A DNA stretch of 22,011 nt. Source: a virus. The stretch is from the IMG/VR virus record IMGVR_UViG_3300008110_001003, positions 1 to 22,011 of that record; one strand, 5' to 3'. Of this stretch, positions 10,814 to 17,784 are shown one piece after another; position 1 is the stretch's first letter, and each line of letters opens with the position of its first letter. The position numbers and the translations under genes were made by a program. The notes beneath the pieces were generated by a model. The model saw nothing but the letters and a program-made list of their open reading frames with translations, had not been told where the DNA came from and made no database searches.

Positions 10814-13362
10814 TTTCTACCTCCTCGTGAACCTGGTGAATTTGCTCCTGAGCCTCCACCAGAACTTCCTCCGCCTCCTGTGCTACCACCTGTGGCTCCT
10901 CCTGCGGCAACTGCTGCGGCATTAATTGCTGCACCTGCAGCAACAACTGTAGCAACAACCATATCTGTTGCCTCTTCTCTTTCTGCATCAGACATATCTG
11001 CCCCAATGCTTCCAAATGCAGCAAGCGCTGCCGCTGGGTTTGTAAATAATTCTTCTACTAAAGCTCCTGGATCTTGTAGCAACTCTACTTGTGCAGCAAC
11101 TGCTGCAGTAATTACAACAGCATTTCCATTTTCATCTGTTCTAACATCTACTGGTGTTGCCGCTGGAAGATCTTTATATTCAATTCCAGATGCTTTAATA
11201 TCTGCAGAGCTTACTGCTTCTCCTGGCTTTAGATCTTCAATTAATGTAGCAACTACCGCATCCTTTTGTTCTTCAGTTAATTCTTTGCCTTCTTTAGCAT
11301 CTTCTATTGCTTTTTCAAGGGCTTCTTTTTCAGCTTCTTTTGCTTCCGCCTCAGCCTTTAATTTATCCGCTTCCGCTTGCTTTGCTTCCGCCTCAGCTTT
11401 AGCATTTGCTTCTTCTTGTGCTTTTGCTTCCGCCTCAGCCTTTGCATTTTCTTCTGCTTGTCTTGCAGCCTCAGCCTCGGCCTCTAACCTTTCAGCTTCT
11501 GCTTTAGCTTCTGCATCTGCTTGCTCTTTAGCTTCTTGCTCTGCCTTTGCTGCAGCCTCTTCTGCTGCTACACGATCTGCTTCTGCTTTAGCCGCTGCCT
11601 CTTCTGCTGCTACACGATCTGCTTCTGCTTTAGCCGCTGCTTCTGCGGCTGCCTTTGCTTCGGCTTCTGCTTTTGCTGCAGCTTCTGCAGCTGCTTTAGC
11701 TTCTGCTTCTGCTTTAGCCGCTGCTTCTGCGGCTGCCTTTGCCTGTGCCTCTGCTTGCGCTGCTGCAGTTTCTGCTGCTGCAGCTTCTTGTGCTGCTTGC
11801 TGTGCCGCTGCTTCTGCGGCTGCCTGAGATGCTGCTTGTTGTGCAGCTCTCTGTTCTGCGTAATAATTTGTAGTAACCTGTGCAGCATTTGTCATTGCTA
11901 TTACTGCCTCATTTACTTTTGTAGTTGCTGTATTTGCAAGAGTGTCTGCAGCTTGAACTGTCGCCGTTGCAGTTTCTGTAATCTGATTTAAAATTGCAAC
12001 TTCTGCTGCTTTAATTTCTGTTTTATCTACTACTACTGCTTCAGCAGTTGTTTTTTGTGTTTGCAATGTATTTAGAACTGCAGTGTCTGCTACAAGTACT
12101 GCTACTGCTTCATTCTTTTCTTGAACCAAAGTGGTTAATTCTGCAGTTTCAGTGGCAACTACTGCTGTTTGACTTTCAATTTGAGCAGTGAGTTCTGTAT
12201 TAGTTACATTTGTCATTGACTGAACTGGCTCTCCAGCGGACTCACGGACACCAATTCTTGGACCATTATAAAGATTTGTTGTATTACCAGCAACCGTTCC
12301 AACACCAGTCCATTCGCCTGTTGTAGGATTTACTGTCATTGTCCAATTAACATTTGTAATTGGTCCGTTGTTGTCGCCAAATCTGTGCAGATCCCAATCG
12401 ACAGCTAAAGTTGTTTCTGTAGTTGTAACGGTTATTCCAGCACCTGGACCAGCACTCATAAAGTCAGAAGCATAAACAGATATATGAGGACCTGCTGGGA
12501 AATCCCACCAGTTATGATCTCCAGTACCAAAAGTAATAGTTGCCTTTGAAGTCACATATATTTGGCTATTAGCACCTTGTCCTTCATAAACAGTGTCTCC
12601 CATTTTTATGTCAAAAGGGGTTTCAATTTTAGTTGATCCATCCCACATAACTGGTAAAACTGTAGTAGTAACGTTTGGAGTGTCTATTGTTTCTGGAGCC
12701 ACATATCCTTCAGTTGTATAAGTTGTAGAATCTGATGGGGTATTCTTAAGAGTATTCAATTCTGATGTTTCTGTATTTACTACAGTAGTCTGTGCATTAA
12801 CAGCGGCCTGAGCTATTGCTACATTTGCTGTGTCTATAGCGACTACAGCAGTTTGTGACTCTACTTGCTTAGTTACTGTATTTAATGCTGTCTGAGCATT
12901 ATTTAAATTTGTTGTTGCTTCTGCAACCACTGCCGTTTGTGACTCAACAGCTGCCGCTGCTGTTGTAGCAACAGATATTGCTGTTTCAGCAGACTGAATT
13001 GCTGTTGTAGCTTCTTGTACCTTTATTGTAGCCTCTGCTACTGCAGTAGCAATTGGCTCTTGTGTAGTAGCAATTGTAGCTGCTTGCTCTGTTGTTGTAT
13101 TAGGAACATTTGCTTGAATTGTTGTTGTTATAGCAGATGCTTGTGTTTCTGCCGTTTCCTGCAATGTTTCTGCTGCTGCTTCAACCTTATCTGCAACTAT
13201 CTCAACTGTAATAGGAGTGGTTGCTGTAGCGGTATCTGAAGAAGGATTTGCTGGTGTTACCTGAACTGTAACTTCTTCAGCATTTGCAATACTTGGCCCA
13301 AAAAGGAAAAGCCAGCCGATTATAAGAAGGCTGGTTAGGTAATACTTTATCTTTCTAGTCAA
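10807..13362 (-). CDS. Large secreted TolA-like coiled-coil protein with central beta domain, 851 aa
   Basis: TTG start with AGGAG 8 nt upstream. Signal peptide residues 1-28 (SLLIIGWLFLFGPSIANA). Residues 40-210 are Ala/Thr/Val-rich helical repeats. Residues about 218-375 are a globular Trp/Gly-rich beta domain (for example FGTGDHNWWDFPAGPHISVY). Residues 390-500 repeat the first type, and ESQTAVVA occurs at about 140, 168 and 396. Residues 500-690 are a long Ala/Glu/Lys coil with 14-aa tandem repeats. Then comes a mixed domain (about 690-820) with two Ala-rich hydrophobic stretches, and a Gly/Ser-rich end (GGSTGGGGSSGGGSG). It is probably a long exported fibre on the cell surface or spanning the wall. 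It leads the lysis region. Low complexity makes homology claims unsafe. Confidence 0.8.
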   Translation of the reverse strand: MTRKIKYYLTSLLIIGWLFLFGPSIANAEEVTVQVTPANPSSDTATATTPITVEIVADKVEAAAETLQETAETQASAITTTIQANVPNTTTEQAATIATTQEPIATAVAEATIKVQEATTAIQSAETAISVATTAAAAVESQTAVVAEATTNLNNAQTALNTVTKQVESQTAVVAIDTANVAIAQAAVNAQTTVVNTETSELNTLKNTPSDSTTYTTEGYVAPETIDTPNVTTTVLPVMWDGSTKIETPFDIKMGDTVYEGQGANSQIYVTSKATITFGTGDHNWWDFPAGPHISVYASDFMSAGPGAGITVTTTETTLAVDWDLHRFGDNNGPITNVNWTMTVNPTTGEWTGVGTVAGNTTNLYNGPRIGVRESAGEPVQSMTNVTNTELTAQIESQTAVVATETAELTTLVQEKNEAVAVLVADTAVLNTLQTQKTTAEAVVVDKTEIKAAEVAILNQITETATATVQAADTLANTATTKVNEAVIAMTNAAQVTTNYYAEQRAAQQAASQAAAEAAAQQAAQEAAAAETAAAQAEAQAKAAAEAAAKAEAEAKAAAEAAAKAEAEAKAAAEAAAKAEADRVAAEEAAAKAEADRVAAEEAAAKAEQEAKEQADAEAKAEAERLEAEAEAARQAEENAKAEAEAKAQEEANAKAEAEAKQAEADKLKAEAEAKEAEKEALEKAIEDAKEGKELTEEQKDAVVATLIEDLKPGEAVSSADIKASGIEYKDLPAATPVDVRTDENGNAVVITAAVAAQVELLQDPGALVEELFTNPAAALAAFGSIGADMSDAEREEATDMVVATVVAAGAAINAAAVAAGGATGGSTGGGGSSGGGSGANSPGSRGGRKW
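11537..11760 (-). repeat. 42-bp tandem repeats in the coiled-coil region
   Basis: Five or so imperfect 42-bp units encode 14-aa repeats of the types AKAEAEAKAAAEAA (three) and AKAEADRVAAEEAA (two). ACACGATCT recurs exactly 42 bp apart at 11570 and 11612. The array is in frame, so copy-number change would lengthen or shorten the rod without a frameshift. Confidence 0.8.
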
Positions 13363-13398
13363 CTAGGTATCTCCTAAGAAAACAATATTTTTGTTTAC

Positions 13399-13569
13399 TT
13401 AAGAATTACCATTACCCTTAAATTGTATGCCAAACGGGGTGAAGTGTCTAGTCATTTCTGATTCGCATTCAACGCATGTGTAACCTGGATCACTATCATT
13501 GATTGATCTATGTACTGACATTGTTGCATGTGCATCATCATTTGTGCACTTGTATTCGTATACTGGCAT
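13399..13569 (-). CDS. FmdB-like zinc-ribbon protein, 56 aa
   Basis: ATG at 13569 overlaps the TAA of the nuclease gene (TAATG); TAA at 13399-13401. Begins MPVYEYKC as FmdB-family proteins do, has ATMSVHRS, a second knuckle YTCVEC (Cys32, Cys35), then EMTRHF and the closing GIQFKGNG, matching the GFYFKGSG-type ending of FmdB ribbons. The first knuckle has a single Cys8 with His14 as a likely partner. Possible nucleic-acid or protein binding; role in the phage unknown. Confidence 0.78.
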   Translation of the reverse strand: MPVYEYKCTNDDAHATMSVHRSINDSDPGYTCVECESEMTRHFTPFGIQFKGNGNS

Positions 13570-13976
13570 TACTTGCCGCTCTTCTTCCTCGCTTTTGCTA
13601 AGGCATCAAAGTCTTTAACCTTAGTATCTCCTAGGTATCCCCAGGCATGTCCATCTGCAATCATCTTTTCATTCAAAGATACTGATGCTCCGTCAAGGAA
13701 TACCCAGCCTAAAATTCTTCCATACTTCTCTGAACTATCCATCTTCTCTGTTTTAATAACAACAGTCTTAGCAGATTCAATCTGATTTTTTAAATATGCT
13801 TTTGCTTCAAGCCCCAAAGCTTTTTCCATCTTGTCGGTAGTTCTGCTTTCTGGAGTATCAATTCCAGCCAATCTAACTCTTGAGCTAAACGAGATATCAA
13901 ATCCAAGATCAATGTCTACATCGATTGTATCTCCGTCCACAATCTTAGTAACCTTCTTAACATAATACTCAAACAT
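13569..13976 (-). CDS. Staphylococcal-nuclease-like (thermonuclease) protein
   Basis: One hundred thirty-five residues with DGDTIDVDI (Asp14, Asp16), RLAGIDTPES (Arg35, Asp40, Glu43) and EKYGRILGWV (Arg87). These are the metal-binding and catalytic residues of SNase-type enzymes, which cut DNA and RNA with calcium. No signal peptide, so it acts inside the cell, perhaps on host nucleic acids. The start ATG follows AAGGAG, but that ribosome site is the 3' arm of a perfect 6-bp hairpin at the end of a structured leader, so translation may be controlled. Coupled to the FmdB-like gene. Confidence 0.88.
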   Translation of the reverse strand: MFEYYVKKVTKIVDGDTIDVDIDLGFDISFSSRVRLAGIDTPESRTTDKMEKALGLEAKAYLKNQIESAKTVVIKTEKMDSSEKYGRILGWVFLDGASVSLNEKMIADGHAWGYLGDTKVKDFDALAKARKKSGK

Positions 13977-13980
13977 GACT

Positions 13981-14077
13981 CTCCTTTAATAATAAGGAGC
14001 AGTTTATCCACATGCTCAGGTGCATCCTTCGGGTAGCGACCCGAATAGTCTGCGACTCCCCAGTGACGGGGTGCAGA
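13981..14077 (-). ncRNA. Structured 5' leader RNA of the thermonuclease gene
   Basis: Three to four consecutive hairpins on the minus strand: stem TCTGC/GCAGA enclosing CCCC/GGGG (14049-14077); a perfect 7-bp stem TTCGGGT/ACCCGAA with a 4-nt loop (14028-14045); a short ATGC/GCAT stem (about 14012-14025); and CTCCTT/AAGGAG (13981-13999) holding the Shine-Dalgarno sequence. A -10 box lies just upstream. It matches no riboswitch class I can name. No U-tract follows the stems, so a simple terminator is unlikely. Confidence 0.5.
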
Positions 14078-14082
14078 TCTCT

Positions 14083-14088
14083 ATTATA
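14083..14088 (-). promoter_or_regulatory. -10 box for the structured leader/thermonuclease
   Basis: TATAAT in the gap after the hsp20 stop; start expected near 14076, exactly at the first hairpin. No clear -35, so read-through from hsp20 is also possible. Confidence 0.45.
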
Positions 14089-14092
14089 CTAT

Positions 14093-14512
14093 TTATTTGA
14101 TCTTTATGGTCTTGGGCTTTTTATCTTCAGGAACTAGGCGAATAATATTAATATTAAGCATGCCGTCCTTCAGAGATGCGGTTGAGACTTCCATATACTC
14201 TCCAAGAGCAAAGGACCTTGTGAATTTACGAGCAGCAATTCCTTTATGCAAAACCTCTGCGTCTGTAACTTCAGTAATTTCTCCAGAAACAACAAGCGTA
14301 CCGTTGTCTACCGATAATGTGATGTCTTCCTTAGTAAATCCAGCTACCGCTAGAGATACCCGATATGTGTCTTCGTCTAACTTTAATACATCATATGGAG
14401 GATAAGATTGACGTGATGCAGTGTTATGCACCGTAGCCATTCTATCCAACTCTCTATTAAAGCCAATAAAAAATGGATCCTTAAAAAGATCCATAGCGAA
14501 ATGTGTTACCAT
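14093..14512 (-). CDS. hsp20: Small heat-shock protein (Hsp20/alpha-crystallin)
   Basis: One hundred thirty-nine residues, standard for this family. N-terminal FKDPFFIGFNRELDRM, then an alpha-crystallin domain beginning YPPYDVLKLDEDTYRVSLAV with GFTKEDITLSVDNGTLVVSG, a HKGIAARKFTRSFAL strand and the A-S-L-K-D-G-M-L-N-I signature. An I-x-I-like tail (KTIKIK) ends it. It holds unfolding proteins as an ATP-independent chaperone in the cytoplasm; cyanophages carry a comparable gene. AAGGAGG precedes the ATG. It has its own promoter and a hairpin in the leader. Confidence 0.93.
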   Translation of the reverse strand: MVTHFAMDLFKDPFFIGFNRELDRMATVHNTASRQSYPPYDVLKLDEDTYRVSLAVAGFTKEDITLSVDNGTLVVSGEITEVTDAEVLHKGIAARKFTRSFALGEYMEVSTASLKDGMLNINIIRLVPEDKKPKTIKIK

Positions 14513-14546
14513 TTTATTCCTCCTTCAAGCGAATAAGTTAATTTAT

Positions 14547-14567
14547 AGAACCCCTAGTGGGCGTTCT
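14547..14567 (-). promoter_or_regulatory. Hairpin in the hsp20 leader
   Basis: AGAAC/GTTCT with inner CCC/GGG (one bulged G) and a 4-nt loop, between the predicted start point and the AAGGAGG site. It does not pair with the ribosome site and is not a CIRCE or HAIR operator. Confidence 0.4.
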
Positions 14568-14573
14568 AATATA

Positions 14574-14602
14574 ATTATATCAAATGTTTATTTTTATTAC
14601 AA
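14574..14602 (-). promoter_or_regulatory. Promoter of hsp20
   Basis: TTGTAA (14597-14602), 17-bp spacer, extended -10 TGATATAAT (TATAAT at 14574-14579). Starts 3 nt after the tRNA-Arg(CCG) gene. Confidence 0.65.
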
Positions 14603-14604
14603 AG

Positions 14605-14675
14605 CTTCAGGTGCAGGAATCGGACCTGCGTTGTCAGGTTCGGAACCTGGAGTACTACCATTATACGAACCTGAA
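14605..14675 (-). tRNA. tRNA-Arg(CCG), divergent
   Basis: Acceptor TTCAGGT/ACCTGAA pairs fully, D stem GTAT/GTAC with one G-T pair, anticodon arm CCAGG-TTCCGAA-CCTGA with one outer C-A mismatch (anticodon CCG), T stem GCAGG/CCTGC. The T loop reads TCCGATT, so position 55 is C instead of the near-universal T. No CCA encoded. Arg identity follows from the anticodon only. Confidence 0.65.
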
Positions 14676-14684
14676 TTAAACTTG

Positions 14685-14757
14685 CGCCCCTGGCAGGAAT
14701 CGAACCTGCTACGCAGACCTTAGAAGAGTCTCGCTCTATCCAATGAGCTACAAAGGC
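14685..14757 (-). tRNA. tRNA-Arg(TCT)
   Basis: Acceptor GCCTTTG/CAGGGGC (two G-T pairs), D stem GCTC/GAGC, anticodon arm AGACT-CTTCTAA-GGTCT (anticodon TCT, reads AGA/AGG), T arm GCAGG-TTCGATT-CCTGC, discriminator G. AGA is the Arg codon favoured in AT-rich genes. It starts 5 nt after the stop of the gene at 14763-15074. Confidence 0.93.
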
Positions 14758-14762
14758 CTGAC

Positions 14763-15074
14763 CTAATCGTTAGGAATATCCCCTGTATCCATTTGAATTA
14801 TTCCAAACTCTTTAGCCGCTTCTCTTCCCTCATCTGTCAACTCTATAGTTGCAACTAAATCTTCGTCATAACTTACGTTAACTAAACCAAGGTTATATAG
14901 AGACATAAGAGACTCGTCGACATGCCTTGAATGGGCTTCCCATAATTCTGGGGCTAGGTCTTTTGCTAATGGGGTTATGGCATATATGAACTGACCATCT
15001 TCTGATATACCAGCAACTTCAACAGCGCCGATCTCAACATAATGATCTAACTTATCGTTCTCTTCTTCTTCCAT
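14763..15074 (-). CDS. Small winged-helix-like phage protein, 103 aa
   Basis: Acidic N-terminus (MEEEENDKLDHYVEIGAVEV), then helices and the stretch SLYNLGLVNVSYDEDLVATI followed by ELTDEGREAAKEFGI. This Leu-Gly-Leu ... Leu-Thr-Asp-Glu-Gly pattern is typical of winged-helix folds (helix, wing, helix) and of a recurring unnamed actinophage protein. DNA binding is plausible, not shown. It lies between tRNA-Met and tRNA-Arg(TCT) with only 13 and 5 nt of spacing, so RNA processing must separate the tRNAs from its mRNA. GGGGGTG lies before the ATG. Confidence 0.75.
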   Translation of the reverse strand: MEEEENDKLDHYVEIGAVEVAGISEDGQFIYAITPLAKDLAPELWEAHSRHVDESLMSLYNLGLVNVSYDEDLVATIELTDEGREAAKEFGIIQMDTGDIPND

Positions 15075-15087
15075 TTAGCACCCCCAG

Positions 15088-15162
15088 TGCAACAGGTAGG
15101 ACTTGAACCTACGAATAACCGAATTATGAGTTCGGGGCCTTAACCAACTTGGCTACTGTTGC
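15088..15162 (-). tRNA. tRNA with CAT anticodon (Met, or Ile2)
   Basis: Acceptor GCAACAG/CTGTTGC, D stem GCC/GGC, anticodon arm CCGAA-CTCATAA-TTCGG, T arm GTAGG-TTCAAGT-CCTAC, discriminator A. The G1-C72 pair excludes an initiator tRNA of normal type. Elongator Met and lysidine-modified Ile cannot be told apart from this sequence. No CCA encoded. Confidence 0.93.
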
Positions 15163-15169
15163 CAAGTCT

Positions 15170-15421
15170 CTATTGTAACGTACCGTCTTCGTTTTTGTCA
15201 ATAGTTTCTTCTACTATCTGCTGTACATATTCAGAGAAATGTTTTCTTATATTTCCCATAGGTCTTGAACCCAAGGCTCGCCAAATTCTTTTATACTCTA
15301 CGACATTAGAAAATGTGGTAGGGCAAAGCGGTACGCCATTGTATTCTTTAAGTACAGTTGGTAGAGGAACGTGTTTACCGCAACACTTACACTCTTTAGC
15401 TTTTTCTTGATATATGCTCAT
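15170..15421 (-). CDS. Small zinc-binding protein after terminase, 83 aa
   Basis: Starts MSIYQEKAKECKCCGKHVPL with a Cys cluster, then YNGVPLCPTTFSNVVEYKR giving a further Cys, and a helical tail (NIRKHFSEYVQQIVEETIDK). The Cys spacing resembles a degenerate zinc finger, loosely like HNH-endonuclease zinc modules, but no HNH His/Asn residues are clear. The ATG overlaps the TerL stop (ATGA), so it is co-translated with terminase. The tRNA-Met promoter lies in its last codons. Confidence 0.75.
   Translation of the reverse strand: MSIYQEKAKECKCCGKHVPLPTVLKEYNGVPLCPTTFSNVVEYKRIWRALGSRPMGNIRKHFSEYVQQIVEETIDKNEDGTLQ
15172..15201 (-). promoter_or_regulatory. Promoter of the tRNA-Met/Arg cluster
   Basis: TTGACA (15196-15201), 18-bp spacer, TACAAT (15172-15177); the tRNA begins 9 nt after the -10 box. 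Lies inside the end of the 83-aa gene. Confidence 0.7.
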
Positions 15422-17223
15422 AGTATCTTCATTCTCTCCATCGATTCTCTCAAGTCATCTGGCATTCTTGGAGCACGTATCATATTTTGAACATACTCTT
15501 TTTCGCCATCTGAATCTACATTAAAGTCATTGTCAAAACTCATTGACTCATATGTATGAATTTTAATTTCTCCGCCCACGTCTGCCCTTGTTCTACTAAT
15601 TGAATTAAATATAGAACCGCATACAGCATCTGCCAAGTCCTTGGATCCCTTTCTAGGGTGATCTACTCTGTCACGCATAATCTTTAACTGAAGTAATTCA
15701 TCTATAAGCAATGGTATGTGAGGCCCAGATAGTCTTTCTTCTAGAACCACCATGGCCATATCGTCGTAGTGCTTCTTTGCTACAGACAAGATTTCTGTAT
15801 TGATTCCATAAGCCTTTAGCTGCTGCATCATGTCGTGAGAGTTCCATCGGTCAAATGTGCACACAACTATATTAAATCCACGGGTTCTTAAGGACAAAAT
15901 ATAATCTTTAACTTCAGTAAAATCTACTGACTTATCTGGTGTAGGTGTCCAATACCTTACCGCATCTACTGAAACAATAGGGGCTGGCTGAGAGTATTCA
16001 TTTGTAACCTTTATATTAACCCATCTATCTACATGCGCCATAGCTACTGCACAATGGTCGTGCTTCTGAGCCAAGTCTACGTGTAGGAAATATTTCTTTT
16101 CTGGATCTGGCTGAAACCATTCTTCTAGTCTTCCAAAACTATCTACGGCTAATCCTGTATTGTTAAATGCTCTCTCAACTTTTTCTCTAGACTTAAAGAA
16201 TGCATCAATCATTTCTGGTGGCATGCAGGCAAATCTACCAAGAGCATCCATAGAGTTCTTGTAGAACGCTACTTTAAAATCTTCAATACTTCTTGTAGGA
16301 TTTACTTCCCATGTTGGTCTGCGTAAAGCGTATACCTTTGGAATAAGATAAGAGTTAATGTGATCCTCTTCCCACTCAATCTCAAACTCGTTTCCCTCAA
16401 CTCCATCTGGAAGCTCGGTATCCATCTTAAACTTATGTGATCTAATTAGAGTTTGCTTCTCAGCAATAACAGAATCATAAAACTTTTGAATAGGGTCATT
16501 CTTAAAGCGTGGAAACGAAAGCAAAATAACCTTACCGAAGTCTGGGAAGCGTGAGTCTACCGATGCACGATACATCTCATATATAGCATCAGCTGTCTTA
16601 GCCTGATCATGCCCTGTAGTATTTTCAATAGCAAAGCCTGAAATTTCATCAAGGATAACTACGATTACGTTATAGCCTTCCCATGCTTCACGCTCTGAGT
16701 GTCCTGAGTGTACTGTTATGGCCTTGTCAAACTTCATCTCTGAAGCCTTAGACTCGTACTTTCCTACGAACCACGGAGACCTATCGATTCTTGTTTTAAA
16801 ACCCTTAAAGAAAACATTGTTAGCCTGCTGTGAGTTGATAGCAATATTTAAAATATCGATTGAGTCCCCAGGAGGTTTACCGTAATATGTGGCTGGATCT
16901 TTTAGACATAGTAATAGGTACACGATATAAGATACAGCAATAGTTGATGAGTAATCTTTACCAGAGCCTTTACCTAATTGTGCAATAACTTCGGTGCAGG
17001 TCTGCTTATATATTCTTTCGCCTTCATCATCGCCAAATAACTTTTTAAGAGTAGCCTCTTTGTATATCTGAGAGCTTTTTTCAATAAGGGTGTATTGTAA
17101 TTCAGAAAGTGGTGGCAGACCTAAATACTCTGGGCTAGTGACAAATGTCCGTAGATCAACTGGACGCTCTTCAAATTCTTCTCCGTCAAGTATGTCGATA
17201 AGGTCATCAAAACTAAATTCCAC
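15418..17223 (-). CDS. terL: Terminase large subunit (TerL)
   Basis: Six hundred one residues. It packages DNA into proheads: an N-terminal ATPase drives translocation and a C-terminal RNase-H-like nuclease cuts the concatemer. Walker A-like GKGSGKD is at residues 84-90 and Walker B VVILDE at about 188-193 (Asp192, Glu193). Nuclease acidic residues are Asp383 (HVDLAQ), Asp458 (CTFDRW) and Asp532 (KDLADAV). Both halves look intact. The start overlaps the putative small subunit by 11 nt. The product is expected to pair with that subunit and dock on a portal, which is outside this window. Confidence 0.95.
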   Translation of the reverse strand: MEFSFDDLIDILDGEEFEERPVDLRTFVTSPEYLGLPPLSELQYTLIEKSSQIYKEATLKKLFGDDEGERIYKQTCTEVIAQLGKGSGKDYSSTIAVSYIVYLLLCLKDPATYYGKPPGDSIDILNIAINSQQANNVFFKGFKTRIDRSPWFVGKYESKASEMKFDKAITVHSGHSEREAWEGYNVIVVILDEISGFAIENTTGHDQAKTADAIYEMYRASVDSRFPDFGKVILLSFPRFKNDPIQKFYDSVIAEKQTLIRSHKFKMDTELPDGVEGNEFEIEWEEDHINSYLIPKVYALRRPTWEVNPTRSIEDFKVAFYKNSMDALGRFACMPPEMIDAFFKSREKVERAFNNTGLAVDSFGRLEEWFQPDPEKKYFLHVDLAQKHDHCAVAMAHVDRWVNIKVTNEYSQPAPIVSVDAVRYWTPTPDKSVDFTEVKDYILSLRTRGFNIVVCTFDRWNSHDMMQQLKAYGINTEILSVAKKHYDDMAMVVLEERLSGPHIPLLIDELLQLKIMRDRVDHPRKGSKDLADAVCGSIFNSISRTRADVGGEIKIHTYESMSFDNDFNVDSDGEKEYVQNMIRAPRMPDDLRESMERMKIL

Positions 17224-17749
17224 TTGCGTCCTCTATGACGACAGACTCCACGATCCCAGTAATCTGAGACAATCTCTTAGCAACTTCCATCTTACACTTA
17301 GGACAGGTAGATGTTACTTCTTTTAATATCTTTACTAATACTTCCTGCTTACGTTCCGCCTCCGCAATTTGAGATGCCAACTCATTATTCTCAAGAACTC
17401 CAACAGACTGAAGCATTCCAATTCGTTTAGTTTCAATATCTGCAATTAACTTCAAGGCGCCTGCCTTAACGTTCAGCTGTCCTTGTGTATCGGCGTCCTC
17501 AACGGTCTTCCAGGCCTCTTTGATGAGCATGGCATAATGTTGGTCTGCACCTGAGATCGCCTCTTTAGCACGGTCTCTAAGGCTTGTATCGTTGTGAATT
17601 ACAGACTTCCACTCATCAATAAATTCAATTACCTCCTTACGGCTAAATCCCGTAAGGGTGGCAATTTGAGTAGGGCTGTTACCCTTAAGTAGTTCTTCTA
17701 CAACCTTATTCATACGGTCATAATGGATTGCTGGTTCTATTTCAGACAT
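17213..17749 (-). CDS. terS: Putative terminase small subunit / HTH protein
   Basis: One hundred seventy-eight residues directly upstream of TerL with an 11-nt overlap. Residues about 14-45 (LLKGNSPTQIATLTGFSRKE) form a helix-turn-helix. A long helical region (60-145) could oligomerise, and TCPKC (Cys149, Cys152) lies near the C-terminus. Small terminases bind the packaging site and feed DNA to TerL. Position, HTH and size all fit; family membership cannot be checked here. ATG lies 6 nt after TATAAT with no ribosome site, so the terminase mRNA is probably leaderless. Confidence 0.78.
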   Translation of the reverse strand: MSEIEPAIHYDRMNKVVEELLKGNSPTQIATLTGFSRKEVIEFIDEWKSVIHNDTSLRDRAKEAISGADQHYAMLIKEAWKTVEDADTQGQLNVKAGALKLIADIETKRIGMLQSVGVLENNELASQIAEAERKQEVLVKILKEVTSTCPKCKMEVAKRLSQITGIVESVVIEDASGI

Positions 17750-17755
17750 AATACC

Positions 17756-17784
17756 ATTATACTTCTAGTTGACTGAAATAGCAA
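17756..17784 (-). promoter_or_regulatory. Leaderless promoter of the terminase operon
   Basis: TTGCTA (17779-17784), 17-bp spacer, TATAAT (17756-17761), 6 nt to the ATG at 17749. It overlaps the end of the upstream 113-aa gene. Confidence 0.7.

Noticed and set aside
11537-11760. CRISPR-like regular repeats
   Set aside because: The 42-bp units are contiguous, without unique spacers, and encode in-frame 14-aa coiled-coil repeats.
10880-11991. Long plus-strand reading frames (315, 156 and others) opposite the 851-aa protein
   Set aside because: They are Ala/Ser- or Cys/Phe-only shadows of GC-skewed Ala/Glu/Lys repeats on the other strand, with no ribosome site and no known composition.
13981-14077. 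Cobalamin or other known riboswitch in the nuclease leader
   Set aside because: Short stretches vaguely resemble cobalamin-box parts, but the full set of conserved elements and the roughly 200-nt length are missing.
14547-14567. CIRCE or HAIR heat-shock operator before hsp20
   Set aside because: The arms do not match TTAGCACTC/GAGTGCTAA or CTTGAGT/ACTCAAG; only an unnamed hairpin is supported.
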